The notes beneath the pieces were generated by a model that was given only the letters and a program-made list of their open reading frames with translations, did no database searches and was not told the DNA's origin. A stretch of DNA of 64,000 nt. Source: Duganella sp. CF402 (GTDB taxonomy: Bacteria > Pseudomonadota > Gammaproteobacteria > Burkholderiales > Burkholderiaceae_D). Below are positions 27,268-35,572 of the stretch, in pieces. Each line of letters starts with the position of its first letter. Position 1 is the stretch's first letter. The position numbers and the translations under genes were made by a program. The DNA is taken from positions 124,001 through 188,000 of the forward strand of contig NZ_FOBG01000004.1 of the NCBI RefSeq assembly GCF_900109645.1, given 5' to 3'.

Positions 27268-27626
27268 GCGTAGGCTTCGGCCAGGCTCATCACGCGCGGC
27301 GTGATGGTGATGCCGACGCCGTTGAACAGGGCGTTGATGGCCGCCATGTTCGATTCCAGCTCTTCCGCTTTCCAGCCTTCGAACAGGTCGGTGCCGGCTT
27401 TCTGGAAGTGCAGGTCCAGCACCTTGCCGCGGTCCTTGTGGGTGTAGCCGCCGCTGTAGGTCTGCTTGAAACCCATTGCGGTCAACGCTGCCAGCACTTC
27501 AGTCGGTGGATTGTCCGGATCGGTGGCGATGAACACGCCGAAGGTTTTGCCGGGCGGCTTGGCAGCGACGTCAACGTCGTAGATCCCAGGCGCTTTCGTT
27601 ACGGTCGTACTTTTCAGAAATAACAT
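27264..27626 (-). CDS. Conserved hypothetical protein
   Basis: 120 residues, no signal peptide or membrane helix. The protein is a compact alpha/beta sequence with a GKTFGVFIATDPDNPP strand-turn and FKQTYSGGYTHKDRGKVLDLHF central segment. I do not recognise the family. The codon use is like the neighbours, and the frame has no alternative on the other strand of similar quality. The stop overlaps the convergent gene by four bases. A stable inverted repeat lies 46-80 bases upstream of its start. Confidence 0.65.
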   Translation of the reverse strand: MLFLKSTTVTKAPGIYDVDVAAKPPGKTFGVFIATDPDNPPTEVLAALTAMGFKQTYSGGYTHKDRGKVLDLHFQKAGTDLFEGWKAEELESNMAAINALFNGVGITITPRVMSLAEAYA

Positions 27627-27671
27627 GTTCTTACCCCTACTATCCAGATTTTGCGCCGGTTAAGCTTGCAA

Positions 27672-27705
27672 CTTGATTCTTGTAGAAAACATTCTAAGAA
27701 TCAAG
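27672..27705. repeat. Imperfect palindrome upstream of the hypothetical gene
   Basis: CTTGATTCTT (27672-27681) pairs with AAGAATCAAG (27696-27705). The pairing extends inward through TAGAA/TTCTA after a two-base bulge, giving about 15 pairs. It lies in the AT-rich spacer 27627-27858, which otherwise contains no gene. A second repeat, CTACTTAA/TTAAGTAG, is at 27804-27829. Operator or RNA hairpin; role unknown. Confidence 0.5.
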
Positions 27706-27858
27706 CTTATTGCTAATTCCGAGGTTTGTCGACTGATCCCGTACTTATTTTTGTGAATTCGTAGCAATACAACTGCAAACCTGTGTCCCAGGCTAGCGCA
27801 CATCTACTTAAAATATAGTTGTTAAGTAGTAATTTGCAAGGAGTTAAGCTCCAATCGC

Positions 27859-28683
27859 TTATTTCTGCTGTTTTCTTTGTGCCAAGTCCGTGGTCGGCGC
27901 AACAAGCGCCCGATACAACGCTCCGGTCGGCTCATCCCACGCACTGACCGCCTGCTGCTGGCGCGCCACCGTCGCCATATCGCCGCGCGCAATGGGACCG
28001 CTGAGCGCGGCGGCGGCGCCAAGCCGGAACACATTTGCCATCGATTCGCTGGCCAGCGGCTGCGCCAGTTGGCGCGCCACCGGCTCGGGGATGCCGGCCG
28101 CCTGATAGGCGCGCAGGGCGGCGTCCAGCACCGTTACCAGATAATTACTCGCAAACACCGCCGCCGCGTGGTACACCGTCTTGGCGGCGGCATCGATCGG
28201 CACCGGCTGCGCGCCGATAGCCCGCAACGCTGGTGTCAGCACTGCCAGCGCGCCTTCGTCGCCTTCGATGCCGCAAAAGGTGCCCAAAAATTGGGCAGCC
28301 ACCGCCGCCGGATCGGCAAAGCTGCGGATCGGATGCACGCTGGCGACCAGCGCGCCGGCCTCGCGCGCGGCCTGCAGCTTGTCCGAGGCCAGCGCGCCAC
28401 TGCAATGAAATACGATGCTGCCCTTGAGCGGCACGGCGCGCGCCAATGCTTCGCAAGCCGGCACGATCTGGTCATCGCCCACCGCCAGCACATGCAGGGT
28501 GGCCGGTTGCAACTGCTGGTAGCCGCTGGCCACGCTGCCCGCGCCCATGAACTCCACCGCCTGCTGCGCCGAGGCTGCCGAACGCGTGAGCACTTGCTGA
28601 ATGCGGAAGCCTTGTGCCGCCAGCAGTTTGCCCAGCACGCGGCCGACATGACCGGCGCCGATCAGATTGACCGTCTGCGCCAT
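27859..28683 (-). CDS. Rossmann-fold protein with DUF2520 domain
   Basis: 274 residues. An N-terminal nucleotide-binding motif VNLIGAGHVGRVLGKLL (about 5-21) is followed by an F420/NADP-dependent-type dehydrogenase fold (residues 1-130, VFHCSGALAS) and the all-helical DUF2520 region (about 135-260, KTVYHAAAVFASNYLVTVLDAA). Proteins of this layout are putative oxidoreductases of unknown substrate; some relatives are alternative ketopantoate reductases. It overlaps the DUF924 gene by one base and ends an mgtC-DUF924-DUF2520 run. Confidence 0.85.
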   Translation of the reverse strand: MAQTVNLIGAGHVGRVLGKLLAAQGFRIQQVLTRSAASAQQAVEFMGAGSVASGYQQLQPATLHVLAVGDDQIVPACEALARAVPLKGSIVFHCSGALASDKLQAAREAGALVASVHPIRSFADPAAVAAQFLGTFCGIEGDEGALAVLTPALRAIGAQPVPIDAAAKTVYHAAAVFASNYLVTVLDAALRAYQAAGIPEPVARQLAQPLASESMANVFRLGAAAALSGPIARGDMATVARQQQAVSAWDEPTGALYRALVAPTTDLAQRKQQK

Positions 28684-29261
28684 CAGAACCCCGATCCCGG
28701 CTGCTTGAGAAACGCCAGTTCGTCCGGCGTCGATAGCCGGCCAAGGATGGCGTTGCGATGCGGGAAGCGGCCGAAACGGCGTATCACTGCTCGATGGCGC
28801 TCAGCGAAATCGAGCATGCCGGCCAGGCCCAGGTTGCCGGCCCCGCTCTCGGCCAGGCGTGTGAACAAGGCGACCGCCCGGTCTTGCATCGCCATGTCTT
28901 CCGCATGCTCCAGTGGCAGATAGACAAAGGCGCGCTGCAAAGGCGACAGCAGTTGGTCGCCACCGGCCTCGATCATGTCCAGTGCCGCCTGCAGCGCCAG
29001 GTGGTCGCCGGCAAACGCCAGCGGCGTGCCGCGATGCACGTTGCGGCAAAACTGATCGAGGAGCAGGATGCGCGCCAGCACGGCTTGCGGGCCTTCGGCA
29101 TCCCACTGGCGTAGCCCGCCCTCCAGCGCCTGCGCGATCTCGTCGCCGAAGCGCTGCTCGATCTCGCGGTCGAAGGCATCGTCTTTTTGGAACCATTCAC
29201 GGCGCTGGGCTTCCGTGCCGGCGAACCAGAAATCGAAGACGGCCTGTGCTTGTGCATTCAT
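28683..29261 (-). CDS. DUF924 family protein
   Basis: 192 residues from ATG 29261. The TPR-like helical family is recognisable from VFDFWF near the N-terminus, the central ILLLDQFCRNVHRGTPLAFAGD segment (about 65-85), PLEHAEDM, and FGRFPHRNAILGR near the C-terminus. Members are cytoplasmic, with no proven function. The start lies two bases after the mgtC stop, and the stop overlaps the next gene, so the three genes are probably co-translated. Confidence 0.9.
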   Translation of the reverse strand: MNAQAQAVFDFWFAGTEAQRREWFQKDDAFDREIEQRFGDEIAQALEGGLRQWDAEGPQAVLARILLLDQFCRNVHRGTPLAFAGDHLALQAALDMIEAGGDQLLSPLQRAFVYLPLEHAEDMAMQDRAVALFTRLAESGAGNLGLAGMLDFAERHRAVIRRFGRFPHRNAILGRLSTPDELAFLKQPGSGF

Positions 29262-29263
29262 AT

Positions 29264-30010
29264 TCAATTGCGTGCGTGGGTCAGCTGGAAGCTGTGGATA
29301 CCCTCAAATTCGGCTAACTCCGCCGATAACACCGCCATCGGCGCGCCAGTATGCTTGTTCAGGGCGATGGCGACGAAGCGCCATTCCTGCATGCCGCCCT
29401 CGCTGCCTATCATCATTGAGCCGCCGGCGATTTCATAACCGCGTTGCAGCGCCATCGCCCGTAGCGCCGGCTCCTGCGGCTTGTAGCCGGCCTTGAAGCG
29501 CATGGTGATGGCGATCGCGTGACGCGACGGCAGCCAGGCTTCCACCTTGGTCAGGTAAATCATCGAACAGGCGCACAGCGCGGCCAGCCCCATCGCGCCC
29601 ATATAAAAGCCCACCCCCACCATCACACCGATCACCGACGAGGCCCAGATCGAGGCCGCCGTGGTCAGGCCGCTGATGTTGAAGCCTTCGCGCATGATGA
29701 CGCCGGCGCCGAGAAAGCCGATGCCGGTGACGATGCCCTGGATGACGCGGGTCGGGTCCGAATTCACCAGGTACTGCGACACATGGCCGCCAAACCAGTG
29801 TCCTGGATAGCCGCCGATCACGGTCAGCGCGGCCGAGGCCATGCACACCAGGCCGTAGGTGCGCATGCCGGCTGCGCGGCCGTGGTAGGACCGCTCATAC
29901 CCGACCAGCAAGCCCAGCAACAGCGCCCCCAGTAAGTTCAGCAGGATCACCGCGTTGGTGGCGATCTCGGAATGCGACCAGTAGGCTTGCAGGAATTCGA
30001 TGGCGGGCAT
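29264..30010 (-). CDS. MgtC/SapB family membrane protein
   Basis: 248 residues. The first 150 hold about five hydrophobic segments with the family motif LLVGYERSYHGRAAGMRTYGLVCM (split over residues 34-58) and the signature GIGFLGAGVIMREGFNISGLTTAASIW around residues 95-122. The remaining part is an ACT-like cytoplasmic domain. MgtC proteins support growth at low magnesium or in hosts and modulate ATP synthase. No Mg-sensing leader or mgtB neighbour is visible, so the general family label is kept. Confidence 0.92.
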   Translation of the reverse strand: MPAIEFLQAYWSHSEIATNAVILLNLLGALLLGLLVGYERSYHGRAAGMRTYGLVCMASAALTVIGGYPGHWFGGHVSQYLVNSDPTRVIQGIVTGIGFLGAGVIMREGFNISGLTTAASIWASSVIGVMVGVGFYMGAMGLAALCACSMIYLTKVEAWLPSRHAIAITMRFKAGYKPQEPALRAMALQRGYEIAGGSMMIGSEGGMQEWRFVAIALNKHTGAPMAVLSAELAEFEGIHSFQLTHARN

Positions 30011-30021
30011 GACGGGCCTCT

Positions 30022-30273
30022 TTATTTTTTAGTTAATTGCTTCTCAAATGCGACGTCCAGCTTGCTGATCCGCTTGGGCGCTGCCGGGGCGATGCCGTTG
30101 ACGAAGGCGACGAAATCATCCAGCTCCATCGGCGCGCACAGCGGCGGGTTGCCGGCGCCTTCGCTGATGAAGAAGTGGCCGCTGCCGGTGACCGACATCG
30201 AGTATTTCTGGTTGCCGGTGCGGCGTTTCAGCCGATCGACGGCCGAGGTGGCCCGGGTAGCGCGCGCGCTCAT
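30022..30273 (-). CDS. Small conserved hypothetical protein
   Basis: 83 residues. The ATG at 30273 overlaps the stop of the aminopeptidase gene by four bases (ATGA), a sign of translational coupling. The sequence is basic at both ends (RATRATSAVDRLKRRTGNQK and KRISKLDVAFEKQLTKK) with a central SMSVTGSGHFFISEGAG segment. No signal peptide, cysteine pair or membrane helix. Family not recognised. Confidence 0.7.
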   Translation of the reverse strand: MSARATRATSAVDRLKRRTGNQKYSMSVTGSGHFFISEGAGNPPLCAPMELDDFVAFVNGIAPAAPKRISKLDVAFEKQLTKK

Positions 30274-32084
30274 ACAGCCTCCGTACGTTGTTGCAGCCAC
30301 GCCAGCGCAGCGCCCGATACGAGCGGCGACAGGCGCTGGCGCACCGTGGCGTGGTAATCGTTAAGCCAGCGTTTTTCATCCTCGCGCAGCAGGGTGGCGT
30401 CGATGCAGCGGGTGTCGATCGGGCATAGCGTCAGCGTTTCAAAGCTGAGGAATTCCCCAAACTCGGTGTGGCCGGCGGCGCGGTTCAGCACCAGGTTTTC
30501 GATGCGGATACCCCAGCGGCCGGGCCGGTACAAGCCCGGCTCGATCGAGGTGATCATGCCCGGCTCCATCGCCGTCTGCGGTTCCGGCATGGTCGATGGC
30601 GAGATCGATTGCGGACCTTCGTGCACGTTCAGGAAGTAGCCGACGCCGTGGCCGGTGCCGTGACCGAAGTCCATCCCCTCGGCCCACAGCGGCGCGCGGG
30701 CGATGGCGTCCAGCATCGGCGACCTGGCGCCGCGCGGGAAGCGGGCAGCCGACAAGGCAATCATCCCTTTCAGCACCAGCGTGAAGTCGCGGCGGTGCTC
30801 GGCGGTAATCTGGCCGACTGCCACCACGCGGGTGATGTCGGTGGTGCCGCCCAGATATTGGCCACCTGAATCGATCAGCAGCAGGTTATTACCGTCGATG
30901 ATGGCATGGCGCGCTTCGGTGGCGCGGTAGTGCATGATCGCGCCATTGGCGCCAAAGCCGGCGATGGTGGCGAAGCTCGGGCTGATGAAGCCGGGGCGGC
31001 GCGCGCGGGCAGCAGTGATTTGCCGGTCGATTTCCAGCTCGGTCAGTGGAGCGCGGTCGGGGTTGGACAGGGTGTGTTCCAGCCAAGTGAAGAATTCGCA
31101 CAGGGCGGCGCCGTCTTGTTCCATCGTGGCGCGCACGTGGACCGCGTCCGCCTCGCTTTTGCGCGACTTGGCCAGCGTGCTCGGGTTGATCGCTTCGATG
31201 ACTTTAACCTTGGCCGGAATCCACTGGCGGGTGCCATAGGTGATGCGGCGAGGGTCGAGCAGCACGGCGGCATCGGCCGGCAACGCGGCCAGCGCGGCCG
31301 CGGCCGAGGCGTACGGCGCGACATCAATGCCCTCGTCCGCCAGCGCGGCGCGCAATTCAGGCGAAATTTTGCCGTCGGCCACATATAAAGTGGCACGGGT
31401 GACGGTTACCAGGGCATGCGACAGGAAAATCGGGTTGAAGTTGACGTCGGCGCCGCGCAAGTTGAACAGGTAGGCGATGTCGTCCAGCGTCGAGATCAGG
31501 TGGCGATTGGCGCCGGCCTGCTGCATGGCGCCGCGCAGCTCGGCCAGCTTGCCGCTGCGGCTTTTCGAGGCGTACGGCGGCAGATGTTCATAAATTGGCG
31601 CGGCCGGCAGAGCTGGACGGTCTGGCCAGACGTGGTCCAGCAGGTCAAGGTCGGTGCGCAGTTTGACGTCTTTGGCCTCCAGCGCGGTTTGCAGCAGGCG
31701 GGCGATGGCCAGGCCGAGCACGGCGCCGTCCACGGCCAGCGTCTGGCCAGACTTCAGATGGCTTGCCAGCCAGTCAACATATTGCACGCTGGCGCCGGAA
31801 GTCAGCTTCATTAACTGAATGCCGGTATCGGCCAATTGCTGTTCGGCCTGGGTCCAATAACGGGCGTCGGTCCAGACGCCGGCGAATTCCGGGGTCACGA
31901 TCAGGGTGCCGACCGAGCCGGTGAAACCGGACGCCCATTCGCGGCCTTGCCAGCGTTCGGGCAAATATTCGGACAGGTGCGGATCGGCGGACGGGACCAT
32001 CAGCGCATCAATATGCTGCTGGCGCATCGCCGCTCGCAACAGCGCCAGGCGCTCGACGACTTGGGAAGGGTCTGGAGTATTCAT
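30270..32084 (-). CDS. M24B aminopeptidase P family protein
   Basis: 604 residues from ATG 32084; the upstream in-frame codon at 32096 is TTG and less likely. Two creatinase-like N-terminal domains (about 1-300) are followed by the pita-bread catalytic domain. Metal ligands are visible as LLIDSGGQYLGGTTDITR (two Asp, near residue 410), FGHGTGHGVGYFLNVHEGPQ (His) and the late GMITSIEPG and RIENL glutamates. The size matches the long eukaryote-like XPNPEP1 group. It removes N-terminal residues before proline in the cytoplasm. Confidence 0.95.
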   Translation of the reverse strand: MNTPDPSQVVERLALLRAAMRQQHIDALMVPSADPHLSEYLPERWQGREWASGFTGSVGTLIVTPEFAGVWTDARYWTQAEQQLADTGIQLMKLTSGASVQYVDWLASHLKSGQTLAVDGAVLGLAIARLLQTALEAKDVKLRTDLDLLDHVWPDRPALPAAPIYEHLPPYASKSRSGKLAELRGAMQQAGANRHLISTLDDIAYLFNLRGADVNFNPIFLSHALVTVTRATLYVADGKISPELRAALADEGIDVAPYASAAAALAALPADAAVLLDPRRITYGTRQWIPAKVKVIEAINPSTLAKSRKSEADAVHVRATMEQDGAALCEFFTWLEHTLSNPDRAPLTELEIDRQITAARARRPGFISPSFATIAGFGANGAIMHYRATEARHAIIDGNNLLLIDSGGQYLGGTTDITRVVAVGQITAEHRRDFTLVLKGMIALSAARFPRGARSPMLDAIARAPLWAEGMDFGHGTGHGVGYFLNVHEGPQSISPSTMPEPQTAMEPGMITSIEPGLYRPGRWGIRIENLVLNRAAGHTEFGEFLSFETLTLCPIDTRCIDATLLREDEKRWLNDYHATVRQRLSPLVSGAALAWLQQRTEAV

Positions 32085-32211
32085 GGGAAAGCTCAAAATA
32101 TCTTGCCCCTATGATACCGCGATTAGTTGATCTACCGCTAAATGGCTGCGTAGACGAAATGATGAAATGATGAAATGGCTCAGCTTGTTGTGTTAACAAC
32201 GCGGAGCTATA

Positions 32212-32493
32212 TTGATCACGATCGCCATTTCGCCACAAAGGATTACGTCATTTTTATGAAATTGGTAGCCTGAGAGGAATCCAGCCTCATCATGCCACGA
32301 AGCTAAAAAATTTACTCGTAGCATTGAATACGCCGAGGCTCCGGATGATATGGATCAGCCGGGTTTAGCTTTTCACTTACTGAAAGGAATGAAAAATCCA
32401 CGCTGGTCTATTAAAGTAAATGGCAACTGGCGACTAACATTCGAATTCAAAAATGGAAATGCATATGTTATTGACTATGAGGATTATCACTAA
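32212..32493 (+). pseudogene. Decayed higB-like RelE/HigB toxin
   Basis: An AT-rich stretch encodes HigB toxin fragments in two frames. One frame reads FRHKGLRHFYEIGSLRGIQP then HHATKLKNLLVALNT; after a one-base loss near 32332 it continues AEAPDDMDQPGLAFHLLKGM and WSIKVNGNWRLTFEF to DYEDYH and a TAA at 32491. A second shift near the 5' end (about 32230) removes a clean start. The C-terminal WxI-VNGNWRLTF-F pattern is typical of the RelE/HigB fold, a ribosome-dependent mRNase. Both shifts would need sequencing confirmation, but as written no intact toxin can be made. Confidence 0.8.
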
Positions 32494-32754
32494 TGGAAAT
32501 GTACAATCCCCCCTAATCCCGGTGAATTTATTGTTGAATGGTATTTGAAACCTCAAAATATCGGCGCCCGTGAATTTGCTGAACAATTGGGCGTCTCACG
32601 CTCAACTGTTAATCGTCTTTTAAATGGACAAACACGCATTACGCCAGCGATGGCTGAACGGCTTTCCAAGGTTATTGGGCGTTCCGTGGGTAGCTGGATA
32701 AGGCTGCAGGAGATGCAAGACCGCTGGCAGGAGAGACTGCGGAACGCGGCTTAG
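32493..32754 (+). pseudogene. higA-like antitoxin with a C6 frameshift
   Basis: ATG 32493 overlaps the toxin stop and reads MEMYNPP before a TAA at 32514. One base further on, the frame NPGEFIVEWYLKPQNIGARE continues into a complete HTH_XRE domain (FAEQLGVSRSTVNRLLNGQT) and ends at 32754. The shift lies in a run of six cytosines at 32508-32513; five cytosines would restore the usual HigA N-terminus. A shorter protein from TTG 32545 (69 residues) still contains the helix-turn-helix and could be made. Composition is unlike the flanking GC-rich genes, suggesting acquisition. Confidence 0.8.
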
Positions 32755-32815
32755 CGCGCCGGATTTTGGCAGGTTCGCGCCAATAATTGGCATAACTTGG
32801 GCGAAAAAAAAGGCG

Positions 32816-33505
32816 CTATGCCTCGTAGCGCCGTAATCCCTCCAAATCGAGGATGCGAATGCCGCCGTAATCGAGACTCAGCAATCCCTGCTTCTCCAAA
32901 AGCTGCAACGCCTGGTTCGCACGCTGGCGCGAGGCACCGGATAATAATCCCAACTCCTCCTGCGAAATATGCACGATTTTGTCCAGGCCCGGATATAAAT
33001 GCGAATGAAATAATGAAGCGAGGCAGCGCGCCACCCGCGTATCGGGATTTAATAAACGGTCATTCTCGACCATGCCGATAAACTGCCCCAGACGCTCATT
33101 CAATTGCATCAGCAAGAAACGCGTAAAAGGCAAGCTATTATCGAGCAGCCACATAAATGTCGCGGCCGGCATGCGGGCAATCCGGCTATCGCGTAAAGCC
33201 ATCGCGTCGTATTTCAGCACTTCGTTTTTTAAAACCGTACCCTCGCCAAACCAGCCGCCCGGCGGTACCCCGGTAAAAGTCACACTTTTGCCATCGGAAG
33301 AGAAATTATTCATCTTCACCATGCCGTCGATAATACCGAGCCAATTCTCTACCATCTCGCCTTTGCGGCAAACATAACCACCTTTCGGCACAAAGGTTTC
33401 GAAGGTATCGGCCTCGACGCGCGCCATTTGTTCGGGCGTCAAATCCTTGGCCCAGATCGCTGATCGCAGGGCTTCCTTCAAAGTAATTGGATATCGATCT
33501 GACAT
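32816..33505 (-). CDS. Crp/Fnr family transcriptional regulator
   Basis: 229 residues. A cyclic-nucleotide-binding-type beta-barrel (about 25-140, FVPKGGYVCRKGEMVENWLGIIDG) is followed by a dimer helix and a Crp-type winged helix (about 165-225, ISQEELGLLSGASRQRANQALQLLEKQGLL). No Fnr-type cysteine cluster is present, and the canonical cAMP-binding RxS motif is not evident, so the ligand is unknown. Divergent from the ABC-importer operon with a spacer of about 110 bases, making that operon the likely target. Confidence 0.92.
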   Translation of the reverse strand: MSDRYPITLKEALRSAIWAKDLTPEQMARVEADTFETFVPKGGYVCRKGEMVENWLGIIDGMVKMNNFSSDGKSVTFTGVPPGGWFGEGTVLKNEVLKYDAMALRDSRIARMPAATFMWLLDNSLPFTRFLLMQLNERLGQFIGMVENDRLLNPDTRVARCLASLFHSHLYPGLDKIVHISQEELGLLSGASRQRANQALQLLEKQGLLSLDYGGIRILDLEGLRRYEA

Positions 33506-33536
33506 TTTTGCGACGCACCATAGAAAAGTGACTCAA

Positions 33537-33554
33537 TTGTCGTCGAAAAGACAA
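33537..33554. promoter_or_regulatory. Candidate operator between crp-type regulator and importer operon
   Basis: TTGTC and GACAA (33537-33541, 33550-33554) form a perfect inverted repeat with an eight-base spacer in the middle of the divergent intergenic region. The half-site differs from the TGTGA/TTGAT classes, so this is only a positional guess. Confidence 0.3.
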
Positions 33555-33617
33555 CTCGCCTTCTCGCAGCACGTTAATATCATCACACAAAAAAGAAACA
33601 GCAACAGGAGACAACTG

Positions 33618-35561
33618 GTGCAAACAGGACAAGAGACTTTTCCTCGCCGCTTGCTCGCGCACGGCCAGGTCAGGCCGGCGAAACCCGCATTTCGTGAAAA
33701 GTATCTGGGCATCTGGCAAAGCTGGACCTGGTCCCAGGTCAATGACGAAGTGCGCGCCCTCGCCTGCGGCTTGGCTGCGCTCGGCTTCGAGCGGGGCATG
33801 AATCTCGCCATCATCGGCGATAACCGGCCACGCCTGTACTGGTCCATGCTGGCCGCCCAATGCCTGGGCGGCGTGCCGGTGCCGCTGTACCAGGACGCCC
33901 CCGCAGCCGACATGGCGTACGTGCTGGAAAACGCTGAAATCCATTACGCCATTGTGGAAGACCAGGAACAGGTCGACAAGTTGCTCGAATTGCAAACGTT
34001 GTATCCGCACATACGCCACATCGCCTACGACGACGAACGCGGCATGCGCCACTATCGCCAACAAGGTTTGCTGTCCTTCGCCCAGCTACAGGAAATGGGC
34101 CGCGCCTGGGACCAGGCGCATCCCGGCTTCTTTGAAGCGCAGGTGGCCGAGGGCCGGGCCGGCGACAACGCCATCATCCTGTACACCTCCGGTACCACCG
34201 GCAAGCCCAAGGGCGTGTGCCAGACCCACGCCGCGCTGCTGGCGGCGGGAGATGGCGGCGTCGGCTTCGAAAAACTCACCGACGCGGAAGATATCCTGTC
34301 CTACCTGCCAATGGCCTGGGTGGGCGACTGCCTGTTCTCATTCGCGCAGGCGATGACGGCAGGCTTCACCGTCAACTGCCCGGAATCCGGCGAGACCGTG
34401 ATGACCGACATGCGCGAAATCGGCCCCACTTATTACTTCGCCCCGCCGCGCGTGTTTGAAAACATGCTGACCACGGTGATGATCCGGATGGAAGACGCTG
34501 GCGCCATCAAGCGCCGCATGTTCCATTACTTTATGGGCGTGGCGCGCCGCTGCGGTGCTCAAATTTTGGACAACAAGCCGGTGCCGCTGGCCGACCGCCT
34601 GCGCTACGCCGTGGGCAAGCTGCTGGTCTACGGCCCGTTGAAAAACGTGCTCGGCATGTCGCGCATCCGCGTCGCCTACACGGCCGGTGCCGCGATCGGC
34701 CCCGATCTGTTCCGCTTTTATCGCTCAATTGGCGTCAACTTGAAGCAATTTTACGGGTCGACCGAAACTTGCGCCTACATTTGCCTGCAGCCCGATGGCC
34801 AGATCAAGTTCGACAGCGTTGGCCTGCCGGCACCCGGCGTGGAAGTCAAACTGGCCGAAAACGGTGAAGTTCTCGTTAAATCGCCGACGTTAATGGACTG
34901 TTACTACAAACGTCCGGACGCGACGGCCGAAGCCATCGACCAGCACGGCTATTTCCACACCGGCGACGCTGGCCTGTTCGACCACGAGGGCCACCTGAAA
35001 ATCATCGACCGCGCCGCCGACGTCGGCCGCATGAACAGCGGCGCCATCTTCGCGCCCAACTACGTCGAGAACAAGCTCAAGTTCTTCCCCTTCATCAAGG
35101 AAGCGGTGGTGTTCGGCCACCAGCGCGACGAGGTGTGCGCTTTCATCAACATTGACATGGAGGCGGTCGGTAACTGGGCCGAACGGCGCAGCATCGCTTA
35201 CTCGGGCTACACCGACCTGGCCGCACATCCTGCCGTGTACGGGCTGGTGCGCGATTGCGTCGAGCAGGTCAACGCCGACCTGGCGGCTGAAGCAGGCATG
35301 GGCGACACGCAAATCCACCGCTACCTGGTTTTGCATAAGGAGCTCGACCCCGACGACGATGAGCTGACCCGCACCCGCAAAGTGCGCCGCAAGTTCATTG
35401 CCGAGAAATACGCGGTGCTGATCGATGCGCTCTACAGCGGCAAGACCTCGCAATACATCGAAACGCAGGTCAAATTTGAGGATGGCCGCAGCGGCGTGGT
35501 TGCAGCGGACCTGAAGATCGAACCGTGCAAGACCTACCCTGCCGTGCAGGCAGCGGCATGA
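33618..35561 (+). CDS. Long-chain-type acyl-CoA synthetase (AMP-binding)
   Basis: 647 residues from GTG 33618, with CAGGAG eight bases before it; upstream in-frame codons lack such a site. The adenylation fold is clear: ILYTSGTTGKPKGVCQTH (about 191-208), YGSTETC, YFHTGDAGLFDHEGHLKIIDRA (about 497-518). The fold belongs to the long, bacterial FadD15/ACSL-like group. It activates a carboxylic acid to its CoA thioester. It is the first gene of an operon with a complete branched-chain-type ABC importer and ends with a PaaK-like ligase, so its substrate is probably the imported acid; that is inference. Confidence 0.92.
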   Translation: MQTGQETFPRRLLAHGQVRPAKPAFREKYLGIWQSWTWSQVNDEVRALACGLAALGFERGMNLAIIGDNRPRLYWSMLAAQCLGGVPVPLYQDAPAADMAYVLENAEIHYAIVEDQEQVDKLLELQTLYPHIRHIAYDDERGMRHYRQQGLLSFAQLQEMGRAWDQAHPGFFEAQVAEGRAGDNAIILYTSGTTGKPKGVCQTHAALLAAGDGGVGFEKLTDAEDILSYLPMAWVGDCLFSFAQAMTAGFTVNCPESGETVMTDMREIGPTYYFAPPRVFENMLTTVMIRMEDAGAIKRRMFHYFMGVARRCGAQILDNKPVPLADRLRYAVGKLLVYGPLKNVLGMSRIRVAYTAGAAIGPDLFRFYRSIGVNLKQFYGSTETCAYICLQPDGQIKFDSVGLPAPGVEVKLAENGEVLVKSPTLMDCYYKRPDATAEAIDQHGYFHTGDAGLFDHEGHLKIIDRAADVGRMNSGAIFAPNYVENKLKFFPFIKEAVVFGHQRDEVCAFINIDMEAVGNWAERRSIAYSGYTDLAAHPAVYGLVRDCVEQVNADLAAEAGMGDTQIHRYLVLHKELDPDDDELTRTRKVRRKFIAEKYAVLIDALYSGKTSQYIETQVKFEDGRSGVVAADLKIEPCKTYPAVQAAA

Positions 35562-35572
35562 CGGAGGCGAAC

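Noticed and set aside
32150..32180. Short GATGAAAT-type direct repeats before the higBA remnant
   Set aside because: Only two to three imperfect copies without spacers; too short for a CRISPR array or an iteron set.
32212..32754. A mobile element or attachment site bringing in the toxin-antitoxin genes
   Set aside because: No transposase, integrase, terminal inverted repeats or target duplication could be seen on either side.
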